Position numbers and translations under genes: made by a program. From Hypericum androsaemum (taxonomy: Eukaryota > Streptophyta > Magnoliopsida > Malpighiales > Hypericaceae), in contig OZ023180.1 of assembly GCA_963995505.1 (NCBI GenBank), forward strand, positions 18,800,689-18,864,688: a stretch of DNA of 64,000 nt, in the 5' to 3' direction. Positions 9,634 to 20,896 of this stretch are shown in pieces. Position 1 is the first letter of the stretch. Each line of letters begins with the position of its first letter. Below the pieces are notes generated by a model. It worked only from the letters and a program-made list of their open reading frames with translations. It ran no database searches and had not been told where the DNA came from.

Positions 9634-12545
9634 TGTAATACTGTAGTCCTTTAATAATATTTGTCTGACTTAAGTAAAGTATACTTAGTCGTAATGACAT
9701 ATTGGATTTGTATTTGGAGTAAGATTGCTATGTAAGTATAGTGCCAATGATAGTTGGAATGAATGCATTTGATATCTCGAACTACCTCAGATATACTGCG
9801 ATAAATTGAACATAACTTCTTCATTCGGGTTCAAAGGAGATTATTCAAAATGGTGTTGAAAGGTAAGATATGGATTTATAAGCTTTGAAAGACATTGACT
9901 TTGTCATGCTAGCAATTTGGATCAAGCCTAGCAAGTGGATAAACAACACATTGTGTTGTCGGTTCTTGAAGTGCTTCGGTTGGACTTCTCGGTCTTTATT
10001 TAAACAAGAATTTATGTCCTACACCTTTGTGAAGTGTATATAGACACGAGTTAGTCTTCTAAGGATTCTAGATCAATCTCAACAAAGCCTACTCAAATAA
10101 TTCACAACTATTATGAAGATAGTTGGGCAAGTTTGGACAGCACTGACACCTACTTGGTAAATTGGACACATCTTCCTCAATTTTGCTCCAAATGCTACAA
10201 ATAAATATGATCCTGAAACTAGACAGATAGATCTGCAATTTAGTAGAAAACAATTTTGGATAAAAAAGCAACGTAGGTTGGTGAAAAATGGGACTCAAGG
10301 TGCTACATCCTAATTAGACCCTTTGGAAAAGGCATCCAATCACCTTTTACCACTTGGAAACTTAGTTAGAATTAGTTGAGGACGTGAGTCATGCTGGATG
10401 GTGACTCACCTACACACTTTTAGAACTCAGGAACTTTAAGAAAGAGGCAAGAAAGTCTGGAGATAAGCCACAAAATGAAAGAGAAGAAAAAAGAAGAGAG
10501 AGAGATAGAAGACAGAGAAAGAAGCAGGTCAACAAAGAATGGTTCAGTTAGTGGGTCTCCCCTTGATTTGGACTTTCCTCTCTTCATAAAAGTTGTAGAG
10601 GACGCACTAGCTTTCCAACGGTATATCATATGTTCTATTTGGATCAAGGAATCAACAGAAAATTGGTTTTGAACTACAGACTGATAACTGGAGTATATAA
10701 GTGAGCTAGTCGGAAAAGAAGTATTTGGTAAGTGCCTTTCGGCTTCGAACTGGACTTTAAGTTCTTGATAAAAGTTGTAGAAGACTTTAAGATCTTTCTA
10801 ACCATATATCATATGTCATGATTAGATGAAGGAATTAGTCTGAAATATATTTTGGACAACAGACTATTTGCTGGAGTATACATTCGAGGTAGTTAGAAAG
10901 AAGTGCTTGGTAAATCTATTTAAACTCCAAATTTGACTTTAGTATCTTCATACAAATTATAGAGGACTTAAATAGCTTTCTAATGATATATTATATGTCT
11001 GATTCGGATAAACGAATCATCCTCAAAGTATGATTGGAAGATGGACTATCTGCCTGAGTTCAGAATTGAGGTAGTTTGAGGGTAACAACTTGGTAAGTGA
11101 ATTATTTGGAATTATAATTTGGTTTTTGGACTTGGTGTGATGATGAAAGAATAGAGAAGTGTTATATTAAAGAAGATATGGACTTGATCTTGTATAATAT
11201 TGAGTTATATGGGCTGCTTTCTGAAGTTAGATGTGATTGAGCTTGTCATGTGCTCAGTGTATTTCGGTTGGGCAAACAGATCCTTGTGTAAACTTCTGGT
11301 CATGAATGGTTAGTGTTCAGGTTATGTACATGTGGGTTAATTGATAAGTGACCAAGGTTTGAAAGAAATTGAGATACTTTGATGGACTTAAGTCATTTAT
11401 GATGTTGGTTGTCGATTGTGCCATAGTTGGTTGTTTTCAAGTGTTGGAAATAGTTTGTTTGGAAAAGTGAGGAACTAGCCTCATTTTGTATATTGAGGTT
11501 ATTATACAGATTGTATGAGGCTTCTTTAAGATGGATTGTGGAAGAAACGATCTTGGAAAGACGGTTGTACGAAGGTCCAAAGTGAAAAGAGGATTACGTT
11601 GAGGAATAAGCATTCGTCGGACTGTCTCCATTAGGGTAAGCATATAGATCATGACAGCTTTGGTTTGTTTGGTACATGTGCATGTTTCAGACTTAAGTAT
11701 GTGTGTCTCATGCATATGGGTTTTGTTTATGAATACGTCTTGTTCATATGTGTTATGTTTGGTCTTACTTGGGTCAGATTTGTGAAATGTGTGGCATATG
11801 TGTATGGCCAGTTAGAGAACATGTGTTTCCTAACTTTGGGCTACTTTGATATGTATGTGAATATGTGACCAATATGTTTTGGTCTATGTGAATTTTGGTA
11901 TGTTTGGTACGTTGTTTGTGGATGGTGGATGATGAGGTCTACTCGTTACCAACCGAGGCTATTGGCATATGTGCACATATACTGAGGATACAAGGATTCA
12001 GATATAATATGATATGTTTGGCCGGCGGGTTAGTTTCTGATGGTACCTTTAAGATATGGTATCCTCGTTTCGGTGTGGGAGTGACACTATCTAGGCCTAT
12101 CTGAAGTCCATCTGATATGTGTTATATGTTTGTGAAGTTCTATCTGAAATTTTGGTTATGTTTGATATGTGATTACTTTGATGATCTTATTTGTGAGATG
12201 GTCTTTTGTTGTCTTAGCTTTGCGTTCGTATTGGTTGGGTTTGATGTGAGACATAGTTAAGTTCTGTCTCTCCCACATGTATCTGACATAACTGATATGT
12301 TATATTCTATGTGCTTATGGAGTGTTCCAAAACACTCACCCCTTCCTCCAGTTTTGCAGGTTCTTTGTCTAGCAGCTCCGTAGCCACCGTGTTCAATTTG
12401 ATCTTAGGACAAATGTAAATAATAATTATATTTGAATGAGACTTTGTAGAGTCAAAATACGTTTTGAGGCTGGCTAGACTCATTTGGTTTATTAAACGGG
12501 TTAGGGTCTAGCGCCGGTCACTGACCCCAAATTTGGGTCGTGACA
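9634..12545 (+). mobile_element. 2.9-kb solo LTR of a large Ty3/gypsy family (TGTCACGACCC type)
   Basis: Begins TGTAATACTG and ends GGGTCGTGACA. It interrupts the tandem-duplicated segment: the left part ends ..CTACAAG at 9633 and the right part resumes ACAGGTTTGG at 12546. The flanking 5-mers ACAAG and ACAGG differ by one base, while the undisturbed copy 1 reads CTACAGGTTTGG. Only one LTR and no internal region is present, so this is a solo LTR left by LTR-LTR recombination. A related, inverted 3' end lies at 1805-2228. No coding capacity. Confidence 0.85.
10570..11100 (+). repeat. Diverged tandem repeats (about 170 bp) inside solo LTR
   Basis: At least three diverged units contain CTTCATA(A)AAGTTGTAGAGGAC, CTTTCYAAYGRTATATCATATG, a GGATMAAGGAATCA block, then GACTRTYTGCTGGAGTATA and ACTTGGTAAGTG. 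This AAGTTGTAGA..CTTTCTAA word also appears in altered form in the other LTR families here (39300-39500 and 32250-32330). Confidence 0.65.
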
Positions 12546-12650
12546 ACAGGTTTGGACGATTTTCTTCCTCCCTGGGTGATTTTAAGGCTGTTCACAAGCT
12601 CTTGTCTAGTCGTGGCTTTCGTGCTTATTTCTTCGACTATTAGGGAGAGA
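12546..12650 (+). repeat. Tandem-duplicated segment, copy 2, right half
   Basis: ACAGGTTTGGACGATTTTCT to TTATTTCTTCGAC matches about 8080-8190 of copy 1, with about 20 bases missing (CTCGAATGGATTACTTC). Confidence 0.8.
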
Positions 12651-14544
12651 GTGTGTCAGGTCTTTAATATGAAGATTGGTCAGGAGGTCCATACAATTAG
12701 GATCGAAGAGTTGGCTCCTTGTGTTGTTGGTCAGCTGGTATCTGATTGGAACTCTGGTTTTTTGGATTCTCTGGAAGGTTTTGGAGATATTGGTGATGTT
12801 GAGGTTAAGTCATCCCTTTATGGGGGGTTGGTTTGCTTGCTACCAGAACCGATTCTCCTGCTCTTGTCATTATTTATGTGGTTGGCTTGCTTCCCTGTTT
12901 GGCTGCTGTAGGGTAGGATGATGTTAGGTTGGTTGCTGGGGATTCTACAGTATTGATGTGCTCGTCCGCTGTCCCTGCTTGTGTTATGGCTGGTTCGCAG
13001 CTTTCTTTGGATCCTACGAGCTAGGATGGTGTTAGAGTTATCAGGGAGGTGGTGGGTTGATGTCTCTGGTTGGTTCAGTCCCTGGATCTGGTCTTGCTGC
13101 TGCATTTTTGGAAGGTGAGCTGCTACTTGCTGCTAATTTTGTTGCTGCTAATGTTGGTGTTGGGTCCATGGTTGAAGTTGCTACGGGCAGTGCTACTTGT
13201 GAAGAGGTACTTAAGCCTCATGCTAAGAATGTTGTAGTTCTTGCTGTAGCCGAGGTCGCTCTTGCAGCTACTCATAGTTCGAAGGTGGTTGGTGTAAGGT
13301 TTTCGGTAGCGATTGGAGTATGGATGAAAGGACGAGAAGGCTTAGCCAAAGGAGCAGGCAGCTCAGCGCCTGCTACCCCTCTGGCCCTCACTGAGAGGGG
13401 GAGAGGGGGGGGGGGGGACTTACAGATTGTCTAGGCATAGCTGACCCAGCAGCTGCTGGGGCCTCAATGACAGCTTATTTCAGACTTTCTATTTTTTCAG
13501 GTTTTTACCCCGTTCTGAATTTGGACGACTTTGGGCCCTTGTTTTGGCCTAGAAACATTATGTTTTACTTATTTCCATTATTTGGCCACTTGTTATTGGC
13601 CCAAAATCTTCTAGTTTAGGTGAGACTCTTCTAGATTTCTTATTTTCTAGCTAGTTGTTTGGTTATACATAGGCCATAGTCTCCTAGGTTTTATTCATAC
13701 TTTTCCTGAGACATTGAGACTACTTTTGAGAATAAAAGGTGCACGTGGTGATCTAGCAATGGAGAGGAGATTGGAATGGGTTGCTCCAACGACTAAGCCC
13801 TCTCTTTCTCTATCTTTTATGCTATTCTACACCATGTCCTTCATTGTTATCTTATGCTTCGTGATTATGCTTAGCGATTAATTTTCTTTAGAGTGTGATG
13901 CCCTAATATGTGATTGATTGCCTATGTTGATTGTGGTTTGAATATCTTTCATATTAGTTGTTAATTGGCATGCTTAATTTTTAACCTAACTTGATCACTT
14001 AGATGATGATTATAGTTGATAAGAATGGACTGAAAGACACTCGAGTTGATGGATAAACCAATTAGCATATTCTTAGGTATTAATGAGACGTCTTGATATC
14101 TTAAGAATAGCTCGTTAGGAGAAATCTTCATAATTTGGATTAGTATAGTTCTAAGTCTAATTGATGAGCGAAAGCGTTAATTAGTAACTTAGGTTTTTGC
14201 TATATGGGTTTTATCTCTCTAATTAGCGAAAGCGTTAGGGAGGTGCATTAAAACACTCTGGGTACTAGTTAAAACTTCATAAGAACCATAATCTCGACAT
14301 AGATAGTTAATCCATTGGGTATTGTGCTTGTTTGTCTCCATTTGAATCACAACTCTTTTATTTGCATTTCTGATTTCGTTTATTTACTTGCAAACTTTTA
14401 CAACCTTATAACTCTTTAAATTCTCATGCTTCACATAATTAATTATTTTGATTTGTTCCAACCCTCAGTTCAATAACCCTACTTTCCACTATACTATTTA
14501 CTTGTGCACTTAATTTCTTGTCAATTTTTCGTATATCATTGATT
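12651..14544. other. Unassigned, probably retroelement-derived sequence
   Basis: No recognised gene. The ORFs at 12540-12911 (123 codons) and 13057-13434 (125 codons, alanine/valine-rich) lack known motifs; the second ends in a G-run of about 13 at 13400-13420. From about 13860 to 14400 the sequence has two copies of a GCGAAAGCGTTA phrase (14170, 14226), a style common in leader regions of plant LTR elements. It is likely the 5' remains of the copia fragment that follows or of another element, but I cannot prove it. Confidence 0.4.
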
Positions 14545-16015
14545 CAGGTATAGTGACTATGGGTGATGGTTCTGCTTGTAGAGTCACTGGCATAGGTGAT
14601 ATCAGGATCAAGATGTGGGATGGTGTCGTGGTGAATTTGTGTAGGGTTAGGTATGTTCCGAAGTTGGAGAAGAATTTGATCTCATTAGGAGCCTTGGATT
14701 GTAGTGGGTATGACTATAAGGTTGTAGGTGGGCTAATTGAGGTGAAGAAAGATGCTATGGTAGTGATGAAAGGTGAAAGAGATGCAAGGAACACCTATAA
14801 GTTAGTGGGGGGCACAGTTATAGGTGGAGTCACATCTTTGGGTTCTGATGGATAGGGAAAAAGCTTAGTTCATATGTGGTTGGTTTGTATGAGGGAGCAA
14901 AGGCTTGACATGGATGGTTTGAGTGTAGTTGAAATTCGCGGAGACATGGATAGCAAGCTATGGTTATTTCATGGAGGCATGGTTGGCAAGAAACCATAGT
15001 TGTCTCGAAGAAGCTTTGTTAGCTGGGCCCCGCTATTATTGTCTAAAGGGATGTGCACATCAAAGGTGTTTAATAGGTTTGGCATTGGGCATGTGAAGCC
15101 ATTGGTGACACCACGGGTGAATCATGTAACTCACGCAAAGCCGAACGATAGAGTTCGTGGCATGTCAAGGGTTCTACTTGGTGGAACAAAAAGTTGCCTG
15201 CTGTATGCTATGGAAAGTAGCATTGGTTTGAGGCAAGAAGGTCCAGCGGAAAAGCAGTTCAAGATTGCTGAGCATAGGGCTGACCAGAAAATAGAGGGCG
15301 CGTCTATTGGTCACAAGGTTGCTTCAACAGGTGGACTTGCTATGGGATTCGATGGAGGTTGGAGAAAATAGGCTAACCAAGCTCGGAGGCTCAGGCTTGG
15401 GGACTGGCTCCAAGTGATTGAACAGAAAAGGAGGAGAGAAAGTTGAGATGGTCTTATTGATGGTGGTTATCAATAGTTCGAGGTGGAGTTGGTAGAGTCG
15501 GTTTGGTTTCTCAAGTTCTCATAGTTCTTCATGGGGCGGTGTTTCATTAAGGTGGAGTTTGTTGAAGTTCGGGTGAAATTTCATGGCTCTTCACAAGGGA
15601 TAATTTTCTCTCCAAGGTGGAGATTATTGGGATTGTGTCGAGAAAGAAAGTAAAGTGTAAAAGTTGGCGAGGAGATAGCGGACGCAAGTCCCCTAGCGAA
15701 CGCTAGGGGGGTGTTCCAGAATGTAACTGATTTTGGGACCTAGCGGCCACTAGGAACCTACTGACAGTCATTTCTTGTTTTGCTTGGACTCTTGTTTTGG
15801 ACTCCTAGGACGACCTAGATAGGTTTCTTGTACTCCAAAGATTCGTCTATTATATAAGGATGTGTTACCCAAGGGTTTTGTATGGCTTTGTGACTAGGAT
15901 CCATCAATAAAAGTTCTCATTTCTTCCCGTGGACGTAGGCATTAGGCCGAATCACGTAATCTCTTGTGTCCATGTTCTTTGCACGTTTTGTTCTCTTGGT
16001 TGCTGAATTCCTAAT
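14545..16015 (+). mobile_element. Ty1/copia fragment with 3' polypurine tract and 3' LTR
   Basis: A pol remnant at 14553-14855 is followed by broken sequence, then a copia-style polypurine tract TCCAAGGTGGAGA (15611-15623) directly before an LTR starting TATTGGGATTGTGTCG at 15625 (expected TGTTGGG). The LTR has a TATATAAGG box at 15851-15859 and ends near CCTAATAAG at about 16015. No 5' LTR is present upstream, so the copy is 5'-truncated or rearranged. Integrase, RT and RNase H are absent. Confidence 0.7.
14553..14855 (+). pseudogene. Copia gag-pre-integrase domain remnant
   Basis: The 100-codon reading frame contains MGDGSACRVTGIGDIRIKMW, VRYVPKLEKNLISLGALD, GLIEVKKDAMVVMKG and NTYKLVGGTVIG. 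This is the segment between the aspartic protease and the integrase zinc finger of plant Tork-type copia pol. It has no protease upstream and no integrase after it. Later ORFs such as 15000-15371 have no copia motif in frame. Confidence 0.75.
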
Positions 16016-16620
16016 AAGATAAGTCTCACTTCCATCAGCAACACCAAGCTTAAGACTGTCACTAGTAATATCAAGTAAAAATGTGAAGTCTTCAAATTTT
16101 TAATTCAATCTGGTAAAATAATGCATCCGCTCTTCAACCGGAGAGAACAGAAACATATTCCAGAGCAATCAATAAACTGGAAGCATTTTTTCCCGAAGCA
16201 AGCAGTTGCTGTTACTAAGGTGTGTTGAGCTACCACTAATCATTTGCGATTGTGGTGGATTTGTCATTTATTAACTAATATTTTAAAGTTTTGGGTTAAA
16301 TATAGAGATTCTAATATGTTATCAGATTGAGTTAATCTCATGAGTCACTAGCACGAATCAAGTGTTGAAAAAATAAATGGTTAAAATAAGTGTTAAAAAT
16401 TTATCGACTCATTGCCCAAGCGAATGACAAAATCATCATTGACAAGATTATGTAGAATCCTCATCAATGAGATCCAAGAAGAGAAACCCAGTATAATTAA
16501 TTGCGTTGTGACCCAAGTTCCATAAACAGACTCCATTAGTCTATCTGCTGTATGCAACTAAATAGTAACAAATATAGATACACATGAGTTCCATCAACAT
16601 ATGTTATACTTTATTTATAC
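16016..16620. other. Unassigned sequence
   Basis: No coding signal. I looked on the minus strand for downstream exons of the PhzF-like exon (its conserved ELCGHATL-type motif) and saw none. Confidence 0.4.
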
Positions 16621-16705
16621 GAGTTAGTTCAAGTGGTACAACACTTTAATTTACATTAAAAAAGTTTTGAGTTCAAAATTTATAAATGTCAAAAGACAAT
16701 AATGG
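16621..16705 (+). mobile_element. tRNA-type SINE fragment
   Basis: TTAGTTCAAGTGGTA (box A-like) is followed about 35 bases later by TTTTGAGTTCAAAATT (box B-like GGTTCGA region). That is the layout of plant tRNA-derived SINEs. No tail or target duplication seen. Confidence 0.4.
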
Positions 16706-16782
16706 AAGAGTCCTAGACAGGATCGGATGCTTTAGGATAATCTAAAAACAGAGATTTCAAGAAAAAAGAAAGAAAGCATGTG

Positions 16783-17011
16783 CTATACCTCGGTAACAGG
16801 AGTGAACCACCTAAGATGGAACCTGGGAATTGTTGGATTGGAGGAATCGTCATCACCAGTAGTGAGGCGGGTCAAGTAACCGGTCTGGGATACGTTAAAC
16901 TCAGCTGCAACGGATTGGAACCACTCCTTCGGCTTCTCTTCTTCCTCAAGCAGGCACACGGCCGCCGGGTTCCCCTTGAAAGCCTCTCCCGTGAAAGCGT
17001 CTACCTGTTTC
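16783..17011 (-). pseudogene. PhzF-like (phenazine-biosynthesis-type isomerase) N-terminal exon
   Basis: The minus strand reads VDAFTGEAFKGNPAAVCLLE, then EWFQSVAAEFNVSQTGYLTRL and RFHLRWFTPVTEV. These are the hallmark N-terminal motifs of plant PhzC/PhzF-family proteins (isomerase fold, function in plants mostly unknown). The exon ends in a normal donor (GAG|GTATAG), and AAACAG before GTAGACGCT could be its acceptor; no in-frame ATG lies upstream. No following exon was found at lower coordinates, where a copia fragment lies, so this looks like a stranded exon rather than a working gene. A separate C-terminal fragment of the same family lies at 58636-58736. Confidence 0.75.
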
Positions 17012-17142
17012 CATTCAGTTACCACCCTACTTACGCTTTGATCGGATAATAGATAAGATATTATGATATATTTTCATCAACAAAATAAGAGAATAACATA
17101 AGATTGTTAAATTTCAAGTTAATCTATGTGGGTCATATATAT

Positions 17143-17240
17143 ATTTTTTGATAAGTAAAATTTTATTGATATCCATAATATTAATACGGTTGCGGCCACC
17201 TATCTAATCAAAACATTGACGCGATAAACTTCAATGAAAA
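17143..17240 (-). mobile_element. LINE 3' tail (minus strand)
   Basis: Read on the minus strand it ends ..ATCAATAAAATTTTACTTATCAAAAAA, a tail style common to plant L1-type LINEs. The upstream border is not defined and no target duplication was found. Confidence 0.45.
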
Positions 17241-17531
17241 AAATTCAGGATTGAGAAAGAGTATCGTCGGTAATATCATGTATACACAATTCTAAACATC
17301 GTCCCTATATAATTACACTCGCTTCAAATTGCCCAAATAACCAAACAAAAAATTGTATAGTAATTTGAGAAAATTTGATCGCAGCACCTATACAGTGTGG
17401 TTTACAGGAATAGGTAGGTCAATTCTTATTTTTACAAAAATAGAAAAATTTTACTTTAAAAAAGAACAAAACTTAGTGTAGTATAAATCCTTTGAATTTA
17501 GGCCAACTCTTAAATTTTAAAATTAAATAAA

Positions 17532-17720
17532 GAGTAAATTATCCTCAAGTCCCTGTGTTATAATTTCATCACTCGCAGGTCCCGTATTTCAGAAATAGTG
17601 TATGAGGTCCCTATTTTTTACAAAAATATTGGTCTCAGGTCCCTGGCTGACGTCAGCGGTCATATGCAGGGACCCAAGAGAAAAATGACCAAATATTAAG
17701 GACTACCAGGTAATTTACCC
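17532..17720. mobile_element. 189-bp MULE-derived MITE
   Basis: Ends GAGTAAATTATCCTCAAGTCC and, inverted, GGGTAAATTACCTGGTAGTCC. The middle holds TTGGTCTCAGGTCCCTGGCTGACGTCAGCGGTC, nearly the same as the MULE-2 TIR at 8310-8340. It looks like two TIRs brought together. The 9-base flanks do not match. Confidence 0.65.
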
Positions 17721-18374
17721 TTCTGTTTTTTGTTGGTAGATTTGTATTGGTTGATCAGGTAACAGATTTGTACTCTATTTTACATATTTTTACTCTATTT
17801 AAAACCTATGTGACGTGGTTTGATTAGGTGTTCTAACTAATAGGGTGGGCAGTACCATTCAAACTGGATTATGGGATATTTGATGGAGGAGAGGATGTAC
17901 GTGTGGTTAATCCTAAAGTAGGATCCATTAAAATAATTTGCAGGGATATTTTTGATTTTTTACTTAAAAATTCAGACAATAGTACAACATGCAACATATA
18001 ATGGTACATCTTACGATTTATACTCGTACAATTGAATTTTATATTGGTGCAACACGTGATATATAATGGTCAAACAATGATACAGCATGTGACATACAAT
18101 GTATTTCGACATCACACAATAGTACAACATGTCGCAATGTATTTCGACATCACACAATAGTACAACATACTCTAAATACAAAATTCTAAAATTGTCCATA
18201 TGTAATTTATGATATTACAAGTTTGTCAAATAATTTATTATTAATGAAAAAGTTTTTAAAAAAGATAATTGTTTTGCTCCTATGAGATAAGAAGTGCAAT
18301 TGTATATTAAATGATAAAAATAACACACTCTCAACATTTTTTCAAAAAAAAATCTCAAATCAATATTTAAGTTT
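17721..18374. other. AT-rich sequence with short dispersed repeats
   Basis: No gene. Contains three variants of an ACATCACACAATAGTACAACATG phrase (about 17980-18170), and an AATAATTTATTATTAATGAAAAAG block near 18230 that recurs near 30790. Confidence 0.45.
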
Positions 18375-18707
18375 GGGAAAAGTACAGTTTTGTACCGTGT
18401 GGTATCATATTTTTTGCGATAGGACCATGTAGTTTAAAAACTAGCAATCAGGTCCAAGTTATTTGAAAAAATTTTAACCTACGGTCTTGTTCAGTCATGG
18501 ATGACTTCCGAACCTAGCTGAACGGTCCCGCTCAGGCCAGTGGTCGTTGGTTAGTCAGTGGTGATTGGTTGGTCAGAGGCCGGTGATTGTTAGTACCCAG
18601 AAGACGCTTGTCGACGAGGAGAGCGGCAAAGGAGTGATCAGGAGTCCTTGTCGTTGATGCGAGAGGTGGACAGCGAGGATCGCTCCAGCTGCTTGTTGAG
18701 GATGTCA

Positions 18708-18800
18708 TTTTTTTAATAAGTAAAGTTGTATTCATCCAGAAAAATACCCGCAACAATAGTAAGTAGTTACACTTGATCTTGATTACATCTCCTAAGAATG
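18708..18800 (-). mobile_element. LINE-like 3' tail inside MULE-5
   Basis: On the minus strand it ends CTGGATGAATACAACTTTACTTATTAAAAAAA, similar to the tail at 17143. Borders undefined. Confidence 0.35.
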
Positions 18801-19638
18801 TCTTGCGACATTAATCTCCGACAAATAAAACTAGACAATGATTTATCATAGTACATATGCAATATGATAAAAATATCTAGTATTCTAGTGTAAGCGTGTA
18901 ACAATTTGCATGGATTTATTTCGTCCACTTGAAACATTTTATCCACTTGAAACCTTCTGTCGCTTCTCGGGTTGCTCCCCTGATTAAAGTCTCGACTTCT
19001 TCACTCCTGGCAACCCCTAAACGATTTGCCTAATTGCCTGAGGATAATCTTTCTATGGGGCCCTGTCTTCTAATTAGATGATTAAATAATTCTTTCGCTT
19101 GTTGGTATTTTGTGTTGGGCGCTCCTCCGTAGTGGGGTGTGTTGGGCGGGCTCAGCAAATGGTGGCCCTTGCAAAATTTGTTGAAAATTTCCCTTCTGGC
19201 CCATTTGAACTAAAATCTAGCCAGCCACTTCCATGGAGTAATTGGGGCCCATCAGCAGCCAGCTAAGGCCCGCTTTTCACAATATTGACCTGCCCAAAGA
19301 CCAAATTTTGTTACAGCCGAGAAGCACTAATATCTTCTCTCAAAAGGGCCACTATAGCAGCCTTATCTTCAACCCATTGGTTGGAATGGGCGGTGGGATC
19401 CCGTGTGGAGGATATCTTTACGTGTCCCGAGATACACATTTTGAGAGATGACTGCCCATCAATCTCTTTTTCTAGCCTTCCCCTCATGTCTTTTCAATTT
19501 CCCTATCCATCTCATCCACCCCCTCCATCGCTCCATCTCTCTCCTCTCTCCTCTCTTCCCGACTCTCTTTAAGCTCCTTAGTTACGGAGCCCTCTGTATT
19601 TAGGTCCTCATCCTCCTTTTTTTTCCTCTTGTGCATCT

Positions 19639-20079
19639 TCATTCCCCCTCTAAATTTTTGGTCATCTCGACCGGTTCACCTGTAGCGGTAGCTCCTTGAG
19701 ATTCCCGCGATGGTGACACCTCCAGTGGCTCATCCCTTTCTTCGGTTTGAGATAAGCGAGGGTCGTTCTCGTCTACCATGGAATTATGGCATCCCACGTC
19801 TAAAAATTTCTGAGGAGAGTCCAACCCACATTTCACGGCACATGTAGCTTCTAGGATGTGAATAGAGTCTTTCCGTCCACCTTCATCCTTAGGCATTTCT
19901 AGATTAGGTTTTTGTCTTGCGTAGAAATTAACAGCTAGGCTTAGTTTTAGGCTGTTCCTTGAGGTTGTTTGTCTGTGGACCCTAACCAGTTCACCTAGGT
20001 GTGCCGACAACTGTTGGAAGAAGTGGTGCGACCACTTCCCCTTTGGACCCCCTAACCCTGGCTCCTTGTTCATCGCCAT
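19639..20079 (-). CDS. Unknown 146-residue ORF inside MULE-5
   Basis: The longest ORF of MULE-5, starting MAMNKEPGLGGPKGKWSHHF. It is hydrophilic, with LGELVRVHRQ, a few cysteines (ATCAVKCGLD, DVGCHNS) and an acidic C-terminus (EERDEPLEVSPSRESQG). I recognise no domain. It runs inward from the right TIR, the position of cargo genes in Pack-MULE-type elements. The same frame continues after the stop only with low-complexity Glu/Arg sequence. It could be a captured gene fragment, a retroelement ORF1 piece or chance. Confidence 0.35.
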   Translation of the reverse strand: MAMNKEPGLGGPKGKWSHHFFQQLSAHLGELVRVHRQTTSRNSLKLSLAVNFYARQKPNLEMPKDEGGRKDSIHILEATCAVKCGLDSPQKFLDVGCHNSMVDENDPRLSQTEERDEPLEVSPSRESQGATATGEPVEMTKNLEGE

Positions 20080-20470
20080 CCCACCATCTCCCTCTTCTCC
20101 CTCGTCCGGTCGTTACGAATTCTGATCTTTTTATTTCTTAAAGAGGACGCCATGGGCTGTTTGAGATTATTCTCTCCTGGGGGTAGGAATGACAAAAATG
20201 ACCCTCCGGTGTGGTGGCAAAGTAAGGAAGGAAGGAAGAGAGAGAGAGAGTCAATTTTATATAATATAGGGACCATTTTAATACTTTTCCATAAGTCCTA
20301 CTCGGCAAGACACTAGGCATCTTTGTATGACGTCACCCGAGCCTGAACGAGACTGTAGGTTAAATTTTTTAAAAATAATTTGAACCTGATTGATAATTTT
20401 TAAACTACGTAGTACTATCGTAAAAAATATGATACTACAGTATACTAAATTATATTTTTCTCTTAAGTTT

Positions 20471-20896
20471 CTTTCGTTTGGGAGAAAATCCCACCACTCT
20501 ATGTAGAATTGTCAAACCAAGACAATAAAACCTCCGATTTGTGTCAATATATTAATTTCCAGTACGCTTTTTCGGTGTTCACCAATAGAAGAAAGCTGCT
20601 ACAGTAAATTTTCTCGACGGTGATATTATTGGGACAGAAAAAAAATATCATCTTAAAGAGGTTATTAGATAAGAGAGATTTACATTTTTTTTCTTCAAAA
20701 TTATTAAAATTTAGTTTTTGAACAATAAATACATAAATATTAAAAAAAAATTTTGTCTATATACAAATTATCTAAAATTTTGACTTATAATGTTATTCAA
20801 ATATTACAATTGATTAATATATTTTCTTACAAAAAGACGACAATCACAAAAACTATTTGAAGATGATTGAGAAGATGAATGATGATATAAAATTTA
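20471..20896. other. AT-rich spacer
   Basis: No coding or repeat signal I can support. Confidence 0.5.

Larger units (their letters stand above)
18375..20462. mobile_element. MULE-5: 2.1-kb element with about 150-bp diverged TIRs
   Basis: GGGAAAAGTACAGTTTTGTA..TGGTATCATATTTTTTGCGATAG..AACCTACGGTCTTGTTCAG at 18375-18530 returns inverted at 20335-20462. The 8-base flanks TTAAGTTT (18367-18374 and 20463-20470) match exactly. The interior carries a minus-strand ORF, a LINE-type tail near 18710, a pyrimidine-rich leader near 19560 and a GA microsatellite at 20236-20250. No transposase is visible. Confidence 0.8.

Noticed and set aside
1805..12545. A single 10.7-kb element with long terminal inverted repeats
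   Set aside because: The ends are inverted copies of one LTR 3' end, but the right copy is a complete solo LTR with its own 5-bp duplication starting at 9634, and the outer flanks do not match.
13057..13434. 125-codon Ala/Val-rich ORF as a gene
   Set aside because: No family motif, ends in a G homopolymer, and lies in a retroelement-like block; not enough to call coding.
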